Positions 7,228 to 10,699 of a stretch of 10,699 nucleotides of DNA are shown piece by piece. The notes below the pieces were generated by a model. It searched no databases and was not told the origin of the DNA. It was given only the letters and a program-made list of their open reading frames with translations. Origin of the DNA: Chloroflexota bacterium (GTDB lineage Bacteria > Chloroflexota > Anaerolineae > Anaerolineales > Villigracilaceae); NCBI GenBank assembly GCA_016191895.1, contig JACPVD010000204.1:1-10699 (forward strand), given 5' to 3'. The first letter of the stretch is position 1; each line of letters opens with the position of its first letter. The position numbers and the translations under genes were made by a program.

Positions 7228-7673
7228 AAGTGTTGAAGAAAAATCCCGCAGGCGAGGTGACATGGCAATACGAAGGCGCTGTGTTGCGATGCGGCGAAAA
7301 CGAAATCACCCTCGAGGCGTTTTTCAATCGCGACGACATGCCGTTTCAGGAAATCGTCTTGAAGCGCAACGACCGCTTCGTGGAAACGTTTTACTCCGAC
7401 CGCTGGTACAACATCTTTGAAATTTACGACCGTGACGATGGGAGTTTCAAAGGCTGGTATTGCAATATCTGCGAGCCCGCCGTCATGGAAGAAAATATTG
7501 TTTCCTATGTTGACCTTGCGCTCGATCTATGGGTTTCGGCAAACGGCAGGCAAACCGTTTTGGATGAAGATGAATTAGAAGATTTGAATCTGGATGACGC
7601 GTTGAAGCAAAAGGCATATGATGGTTTGAAGGAATTGCAAGTGTTTCTTAAAACAAAAAATCCCCCGGGTTGA
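7224..7673 (+). CDS. DUF402 family protein
   Basis: A 149-residue cytoplasmic protein of the DUF402 fold. Family-typical segments are FYSDRWYNIFEIYDRDDGSFKG (about 54-75), the WYCNICEPA strand, SYVDLALDLWVSANG (about 93-107) and VLDEDELEDL near the end. Characterised DUF402 proteins include nucleoside di/triphosphate phosphatases with Mg-binding acidic residues; whether this one is such an enzyme is inference. ATG at 7224 overlaps the ATPase stop (ATGA), with GGAG eight bases before it, so it is the last gene of the operon. Its final residues (TKNPPG) and stop codon are made by the left arm and loop of the terminator hairpin. Confidence 0.85.
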   Translation: MKVLKKNPAGEVTWQYEGAVLRCGENEITLEAFFNRDDMPFQEIVLKRNDRFVETFYSDRWYNIFEIYDRDDGSFKGWYCNICEPAVMEENIVSYVDLALDLWVSANGRQTVLDEDELEDLNLDDALKQKAYDGLKELQVFLKTKNPPG

Positions 7674-7689
7674 TGGGGGATTTTTTGTT
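7652..7689. terminator. Bidirectional intrinsic terminator between convergent units
   Basis: AACAAAAAATCCCCC (7652-7666) pairs perfectly with GGGGGATTTTTTGTT (7675-7689) around the 8-base loop GGGTTGAT. The A/T half of the stem gives a U-run on either strand, so it can end both the plus-strand operon and the minus-strand DUF4126 unit. It contains the DUF402 stop codon (7671-7673). Confidence 0.88.
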
Positions 7690-7698
7690 GGTTGCCGG

Positions 7699-7848
7699 TT
7701 AGAAACTGGCAAAGAGCGTATCTCCATAGAACCAGCCGCCGAGTGCGATGGCGCAACAACAGCAAAGCAGGATCACGACCACCACGGCAATGATTACGCC
7801 CTGGTTGCTTTTCTTCGGCCCATCCGGGTTTACAGGCATATCGTTCAT
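7699..7848 (-). CDS. Tiny single-pass membrane protein with CCCC cluster (49 aa)
   Basis: ATG at 7848 has AAGGAG eight bases upstream (7857-7862); the stop is at 7699-7701. The protein has a short polar N-terminus (MNDMPVNPDGPKKSNQG), a membrane segment (VIIAVVVVILL), four consecutive cysteines (29-32), and a short tail with GGWFYGDTLFASF. It shares layout, PKK motif, Cys cluster and leader sequence with the 59-residue gene upstream, so it is a paralogue. It is probably an inner-membrane protein with the cysteines near the membrane surface. No function is known to me. It is the last gene before the shared terminator. Confidence 0.75.
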   Translation of the reverse strand: MNDMPVNPDGPKKSNQGVIIAVVVVILLCCCCAIALGGWFYGDTLFASF

Positions 7849-7859
7849 GATTTCGTCTC

Positions 7860-7890
7860 CTTATGAATTTTTTATGTATCATCTCATAAG
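7860..7890 (-). promoter_or_regulatory. Inverted repeat that could mask the 49-aa gene's ribosome site
   Basis: On the minus strand CTTATGA (7890-7884) can pair with TCATAAG (7866-7860), loop 17 bases. The second arm covers the first four bases (AAGG) of the AAGGAG for the ATG at 7848. The stem is short and AT-rich, so this is only a possibility. Confidence 0.25.
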
Positions 7891-7892
7891 TT

Positions 7893-7965
7893 AGGGTGTG
7901 GGGTGTTGTGAGCGCGCTTCGCGCGTTCACAACACCCCACTTCCCCTCTCTTTTTGAAAAGATAC
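7893..7965 (-). repeat. Palindromic repeat, copy 1
   Basis: The core is a hairpin: GTGGGGTGTTGTG (7898-7910) pairs with CACAACACCCCAC (7928-7940), and the inner part 7911-7917 with 7921-7927 (one G/T), loop TTC. Read on the minus strand it is preceded by ATCTTTTCAAAAAGA and a GGGGAAG, exactly as in copy 2 at 8812-8884. It lies between the 59-aa and 49-aa genes and could act as an RNA processing or attenuation structure. Confidence 0.8.
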
Positions 7966-8002
7966 ATTTTATCGCGCATCAGAATTTGCGCGGGATGAAC
8001 AA

Positions 8003-8182
8003 TTACACGATCTGGCGCATGGTTTGCACCAGGGAGAAATCCGAGTTTTCGAGAAGGTACTGCCCGATCAACAACGCGGCGCAACACAGGCAACAAAAGG
8101 CAATCACTCCCAGGGCAATGTAGAGAATGGTTTTTGTGTCTTTTTTTGGCGTCTCATTTTGAGGGGCAGATTCAACCGACAT
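8003..8182 (-). CDS. Tiny single-pass membrane protein with CCLCC cluster (59 aa)
   Basis: ATG at 8182 is preceded by AGGAG at eight bases (8191-8195); the stop is at 8003-8005. The N-terminus is polar (MSVESAPQNETPKKDTK), followed by a membrane segment (TILYIALGVIAF), CCLCC at residues 30-34, a continued hydrophobic stretch (AALLIGQYLL), and a short C-terminal tail (ENSDFSLVQTMRQIV). It is paralogous to the 49-aa gene: same order of features, same PKK motif, and 13 of 16 identical bases from the ribosome site through the ATG. It begins 37 bases after the DUF4126 stop and is likely cotranscribed. Function unknown. Confidence 0.75.
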   Translation of the reverse strand: MSVESAPQNETPKKDTKTILYIALGVIAFCCLCCAALLIGQYLLENSDFSLVQTMRQIV

Positions 8183-8219
8183 GATCGGGTCTCCTGGGAG
8201 GTTGGTTTCCGTGATTATA

Positions 8220-8792
8220 TCAGGCAGTTTTCGCGTTGTCTGTGCGGCGCCAGAGCCACCAAAGTACCAGAGCCAGCAGGATGACCAGCAGTGTGCCCAT
8301 CAGGATGGGGATGACAATCGCCAAAATTGACGCGACAGTGGCGACGATATCTTCCGCGATGGAGACGGGTACGTTGCCCGCGCCACCCGTCGCCGCTGTG
8401 ACGGCGGGACGCAATGCCGCCGCCTTTGCCACATGCACACTCCCCGCCATGAGCAGGCCGCATGCCAGCGCAAGGACGGGGTTGATGTCGGTGATGACTT
8501 TGGCGCTGGCCGCGAAGGCAATTGCCCCGGCCACTGGGCGCACGATCGTCTGAATGATGTCGTTGACGTGATTAACCGCGGGAACTTTATCGGCGACCAT
8601 TTCGATCAGGACGAGCACGCCGAGCAGGATCAGAATCCAGGGATTGGCGAGCAGGTCGAAGGGGGTGACGAGGTTGAGGGTGTTGGGGAAGTAATGCGCG
8701 ATCACGCCCACCACCAGAAGCGGAATATAGGCGTTGAGTCCTGCGCTGGCGGAAAGCCCGAAGGCGGAAAAGATTCCGAGTAACAGTTCCAC
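8220..8792 (-). CDS. DUF4126 family membrane protein
   Basis: A 190-residue integral membrane protein beginning with GTG at 8792, fixed by AAGGAG at 8799-8804 with a 6-base spacer. The N-terminal segment (LLLGIFSAFGLSASAGLNAYIPLL) is the hallmark of DUF4126 proteins. Further helices cover about residues 44-62 and 92-112. A conserved-looking VPAVNHVNDIIQTIVRPVAGA loop and an ALRPAVTAATGGAGNP-like loop (GGAGNVPVSIAED) lie between them, and a final long helix (160-182) ends in WRRTDNAKTA. The family is uncharacterised and often described as a transporter-like membrane protein. The frame stays open upstream to an ATG at 8897, but that stretch is the palindromic repeat and is not family-like. It heads a unit with the two tiny membrane genes. 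Confidence 0.85.
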   Translation of the reverse strand: MELLLGIFSAFGLSASAGLNAYIPLLVVGVIAHYFPNTLNLVTPFDLLANPWILILLGVLVLIEMVADKVPAVNHVNDIIQTIVRPVAGAIAFAASAKVITDINPVLALACGLLMAGSVHVAKAAALRPAVTAATGGAGNVPVSIAEDIVATVASILAIVIPILMGTLLVILLALVLWWLWRRTDNAKTA

Positions 8793-8811
8793 TTTTTTCT
8801 CCTTTTCTCTG

Positions 8812-8884
8812 CATCTTTTCAAAAAGAAGGGGGAAGCGGGATGTTTGAGCGTGCGAAGCACGCTCAAACATCCCACGCCCCAAT
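8812..8884 (+). repeat. Palindromic repeat, copy 2 (inverted relative to copy 1)
   Basis: The core hairpin pairs 8838-8854 (GGGATGTTTGAGCGTGC) perfectly with 8858-8874 around the loop GAA. The left flank CATCTTTTCAAAAAGA and GGGGGAAG match copy 1 read on the minus strand. The two copies differ at several stem positions but keep pairing. It lies in the leader of the DUF4126 gene. Confidence 0.8.
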
Positions 8885-8923
8885 GTATTTTGGACAAGAG
8901 GGCTGTACCCTCGCGTTCGAAAC

Positions 8924-8929
8924 ATTATA
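8924..8929 (-). promoter_or_regulatory. Candidate -10 box for the DUF4126 unit
   Basis: A perfect TATAAT is read on the minus strand. No good -35 lies 16-19 bases upstream. If used, the leader is about 125 bases and contains palindromic repeat copy 2. Confidence 0.35.
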
Positions 8930-9004
8930 CCGTGTCAGGGGGCGTGCGCTGGTGCAACCAATCCTTCGTTCGCCGCGTATAGGTTGCCAGAAGGAGATCG
9001 TACA

Positions 9005-9841
9005 ATGAATACCAAACTCGTTTCAGCATTTTTAGCGCTGGCGCTCGCCAGTATGGCCTGCGGTGTCAACCTGCCGGAGCCCCCCACCCCCGGTCCTGAA
9101 GTCGTTGATGAAATTTCTGTGGCCGCCCCCGATACCGAAGACGTGCGCCTGAACCTTTCCTTTGGCGCAGGCGAGATAAGCCTGGAGCCCGGCGCGAAAA
9201 AACTTGTCGAAGGCACAGCCACATACAATTACTCCGCGTTCAAACCCGAAGTGACCACAGATGGAAGTGACGTTCGGATTCAACTGGATAATCCCAAATC
9301 CCTGCCGCCCTTCAACGAACTCAAAAACGAATGGGATTTCAAACTTGGCGATACGCCCATGGACTTGAGAATCGAAGCGGGAGCGTATCAGGGCGTGTTT
9401 GATTTCGGCGGGCTCTCGCTCAACAGTCTCTCCATTCAGGATGGCGCGGCGGAAGTGGATTTGACATTCTCCGAACCCAACCCTGTGGAAATGTCTGTAT
9501 TCCATTATGAGACCGGCGCTTCGAATGTGAAGATGACCGGGCTGGGCAACGCCAACTTCAGCCTGATGGATTTTTCCTCCGGGATGGGCGATTACACCCT
9601 CGACTTTTCCGGTGAATTGCAACGCGACGCTTCGATCACCATTTCCAGCGGGTTGAGCAACATCATTCTCGTCATCCCGGAAGGCGTAAACGCGGTGGTC
9701 ACGGTGGACAGCGGCGCGTCGAATGTGAGCACGGGACCGGGCTGGTCTCAAAATGGAACCACATACAAGCAAAAGGGCGATGGCCCAACGCTGACGATCG
9801 TGGTCAATATCGGCGCAGGGAACCTGTCTCTGACAAAATAA
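9005..9841 (+). CDS. Lipoprotein with toastrack-like (DUF4097/LiaF-like) beta domain
   Basis: A 278-residue exported protein. ATG at 9005 follows AAGGAG (8991-8996) by eight bases. The signal sequence (LVSAFLALALASMAC) ends at Cys19, a lipobox with Ser at -3, then a Pro-rich linker (PEPPTPGPE). The rest is repeated short beta strands with SGA/GAG turns, such as LSFGAGEISLEPGAKKLVEG, LRIEAGAYQGVFDFGGL, FHYETGASNVKMTGLG, VDSGASNVSTGPGW and VVNIGAGNLSLTK. Recurring G-A-x-x-V/L strand turns are the signature of the toastrack right-handed beta fold seen in DUF4097 and LiaF C-termini. It would sit on the outer face of the membrane; in other bacteria such domains take part in envelope-stress sensing, but a role here is inference. 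It appears monocistronic. Confidence 0.8.
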   Translation: MNTKLVSAFLALALASMACGVNLPEPPTPGPEVVDEISVAAPDTEDVRLNLSFGAGEISLEPGAKKLVEGTATYNYSAFKPEVTTDGSDVRIQLDNPKSLPPFNELKNEWDFKLGDTPMDLRIEAGAYQGVFDFGGLSLNSLSIQDGAAEVDLTFSEPNPVEMSVFHYETGASNVKMTGLGNANFSLMDFSSGMGDYTLDFSGELQRDASITISSGLSNIILVIPEGVNAVVTVDSGASNVSTGPGWSQNGTTYKQKGDGPTLTIVVNIGAGNLSLTK

Positions 9842-9870
9842 CCGCCACGACTTCGCCATAAACCGTCCCT

Positions 9871-9901
9871 GTTACGCCCGCAGTTCAACTGCGGGCGTAA
9901 C
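9871..9901. repeat. Perfect 31-base palindrome downstream of the lipoprotein gene
   Basis: GTTACGCCCGCAGTT (9871-9885) is an exact reverse complement of 9887-9901 around a single C. As RNA it would be a 13-bp stem with loop TTCAA. No T-run follows on the plus strand, so it is not a canonical terminator, though it could stabilise the 3' end. It is probably a copy of a dispersed palindrome. Confidence 0.65.
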
Positions 9902-9989
9902 ATCTGGGGAATTCCTCAGCCCATTGACCAGAATCAATTGCCGGCCAGGCCGGATGCGCGGTTTTCATCCCGGCTGTTTTCGGAGTAAA

Positions 9990-10012
9990 AGGTCATATTT
10001 TGCCCATGACCT
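9990..10012. promoter_or_regulatory. Inverted repeat upstream of the Rrf2 promoter
   Basis: AGGTCAT (9990-9996) and ATGACCT (10006-10012) are exact inverted arms separated by nine bases, just upstream of the -35 at 10020. The placement suits an activator or second operator; the protein that binds is unknown. Confidence 0.35.
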
Positions 10013-10019
10013 CCATCAC

Positions 10020-10048
10020 TTGCCTTGCGACGCTTTACACAATAAAAT
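10020..10048 (+). promoter_or_regulatory. Promoter of the Rrf2-family regulator gene
   Basis: TTGCCT (10020-10025) and TAAAAT (10043-10048) have the optimal 17-base spacing. The start of transcription would be near 10055, leaving a leader of about 36 bases with AGAGG (10081-10085) before the ATG. Confidence 0.5.
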
Positions 10049-10058
10049 AGTGATTGTC

Positions 10059-10071
10059 GGTAAAGTTTACC
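10059..10071. promoter_or_regulatory. Palindromic operator candidate at the Rrf2 transcription start
   Basis: GGTAAAGTTTACC is a perfect palindrome about a central G, lying just after the predicted start site. Rrf2-family genes are commonly autorepressed through such sites, so it is a good candidate for self-binding; that it is bound is inference. Confidence 0.45.
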
Positions 10072-10090
10072 TGTTTCAAGAGAGGCCAAT

Positions 10091-10492
10091 ATGCAAATTA
10101 CACGCCAGGCAGATTATGCGGTACGAGCCGTACTTCACCTTTCGCACAACGGCGAACAGCGGATCGCCACCAGTTCCATCGCAGAAGAGCAACACATTCC
10201 CCCATCATTTCTTGCCAAGATTATTTCGCAGTTATCCATCGCCGGGTTACTGCACACTTCGCGCGGCGCGCGCGGCGGCGTGACGCTTGCCCGCGAACCG
10301 AAAGACATCACCCTGCTCGAAGTCATCGAAGCGATCGACGGGCCAATTCAGTTGAATGAATGTGTTGGCGAAAACGGCGCATGCGCGTTCGACGAAGGGT
10401 GTCCCTTGCGCCCTGTATGGTGTGACGCGCAGGAGGAATTGGTAGGCAGGTTGAGAAGCACAAACTTTGCCGAGATCATGGCGAAGAGTTGA
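10091..10492 (+). CDS. Rrf2/IscR-family transcriptional regulator
   Basis: A 133-residue DNA-binding protein. The N-terminus MQITRQADYAVRAVLHLS is the classic Rrf2 opening. The winged helix includes IAEEQHIPPSFLAKIISQLSIAGLL (30-54, recognition helix) and the wing SRGARGGVTLAREP (57-70). LLEVIEAIDGP (75-85) is the usual dimerisation helix. Cys91, Cys98 and Cys104 have the C-x6-C-x5-C spacing of Fe-S ligands in IscR, NsrR and RsrR-type members, and Cys111 is extra. It probably senses iron-sulfur status, nitric oxide or redox state. Genes for Fe-S assembly are often next to such regulators but none is visible here. The ATG at 10091 follows AGAGG by five bases. It has its own promoter and a palindrome at the start site. 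Confidence 0.93.
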   Translation: MQITRQADYAVRAVLHLSHNGEQRIATSSIAEEQHIPPSFLAKIISQLSIAGLLHTSRGARGGVTLAREPKDITLLEVIEAIDGPIQLNECVGENGACAFDEGCPLRPVWCDAQEELVGRLRSTNFAEIMAKS

Positions 10493-10501
10493 TTGGCGTT
10501 A

Positions 10502-10535
10502 CGCGGTACGACAAAATTTATCTTGTCGTACCGCG
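10502..10535. repeat. Perfect 13-bp hairpin after the Rrf2 gene
   Basis: CGCGGTACGACAA (10502-10514) pairs exactly with 10523-10535 around AATTTATC. It begins 10 bases after the Rrf2 stop. No T-run follows, so it is either a dispersed palindrome or a 3'-end stabilising stem. Confidence 0.6.
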
Positions 10536-10635
10536 GCAACGTAAACGTCCCTGGCGTCGCCCGTCCAGGGCAGGTGTGCGGCACGAGACAGGCGCATAAG
10601 GCGGGACATGAATCCCAACATGCCGAATGACCTTC

Positions 10636-10669
10636 AAGCCTCTCGGCTATAATAGCCGCGAGGCTTTTT
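10636..10669 (+). terminator. Intrinsic terminator with an embedded TATAAT
   Basis: A 14-position stem (10636-10649 with 10653-10666, one T/C mismatch at 10643/10659) around the loop TAA is followed by a run of five T. It could end the Rrf2 transcript. Its centre spells TATAAT at 10648-10653, about 42 bases before a possible downstream start, but no matching -35 is visible. Confidence 0.7.
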
Positions 10670-10694
10670 GATTCATCAGACAGGAAAAAGAATC

Positions 10695-10699
10695 ATGGA
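10695..10699 (+). CDS. Possible start of the next gene (only ATGGA in window)
   Basis: ATG at 10695 is preceded by AGGAAA (10682-10687) at a workable distance and follows a terminator. Only five bases lie in the window, so the product cannot be named. Confidence 0.3.

Noticed and set aside
8898..8912. GAGGG-CTGTA-CCCTC inverted repeat before the lipoprotein gene
   Set aside because: Five-base arms without a well-placed promoter; too weak to call an operator.
9032..9859. Long minus-strand open frame (275 codons) opposite the lipoprotein
   Set aside because: The plus strand has a ribosome site, signal sequence and beta repeats; the antisense translation is rich in His/Arg without structure.
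10549..10570. CCCTGG/CCAGGG hairpin
   Set aside because: Only six pairs with a 10-base loop and no T-run; expected by chance in GC-rich sequence.

Overview
The window most resembles an environmental Chloroflexota genome, probably Anaerolineae. This is inferred from protein style: PTPTPT linkers behind single membrane anchors, membrane-tethered TPR proteins, tiny Cys-rich membrane proteins, a toastrack lipoprotein, and many short palindromic or oligonucleotide repeats. No rRNA or marker gene fixes the taxonomy. I see no tRNA, CRISPR array, transposase or phage gene.

Left part (1-2164, minus strand): two consecutive, related membrane-anchored TPR genes with an ATGA overlap. The second runs off the left edge. 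A sigma70-like promoter lies at 2171-2200. The 117-base divergent gap also holds a plus-strand promoter placed so close to the next ATG that the message may be leaderless.

Centre (2282-7689, plus strand): a tight five-gene operon. It encodes a small membrane-anchored protein with four cysteines, a GT-C-like polytopic membrane protein, a double-domain ABC permease of the ThiP/FbpB type, its ATPase with a TOBE-like tail, and a DUF402 protein. No substrate-binding protein is present, so the substrate (ferric iron or thiamine are the usual ones) is open. The two transporter genes carry several short repeat tracts read in frame as protein. The operon ends in a perfect 15-bp hairpin that overlaps the last stop codon and also serves the convergent unit.

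Convergent unit (8897-7690, minus strand): a DUF4126 membrane protein followed by two tiny paralogous membrane proteins (59 and 49 aa) with CCLCC and CCCC clusters. A palindromic repeat of about 75 bp occurs twice here, in opposite orientations. The two copies differ in stem sequence yet both fold, which points to selection on structure.

Right part (9005-10699, plus strand): a lipoprotein with a toastrack-like beta repeat domain, a 31-base perfect palindrome, then an Rrf2/IscR-family regulator with three cysteines spaced as Fe-S ligands. The regulator has its own promoter and a 13-base palindrome at the likely transcription start. Two more hairpins follow, the last a terminator with a T-run. 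A new gene may begin at 10695.
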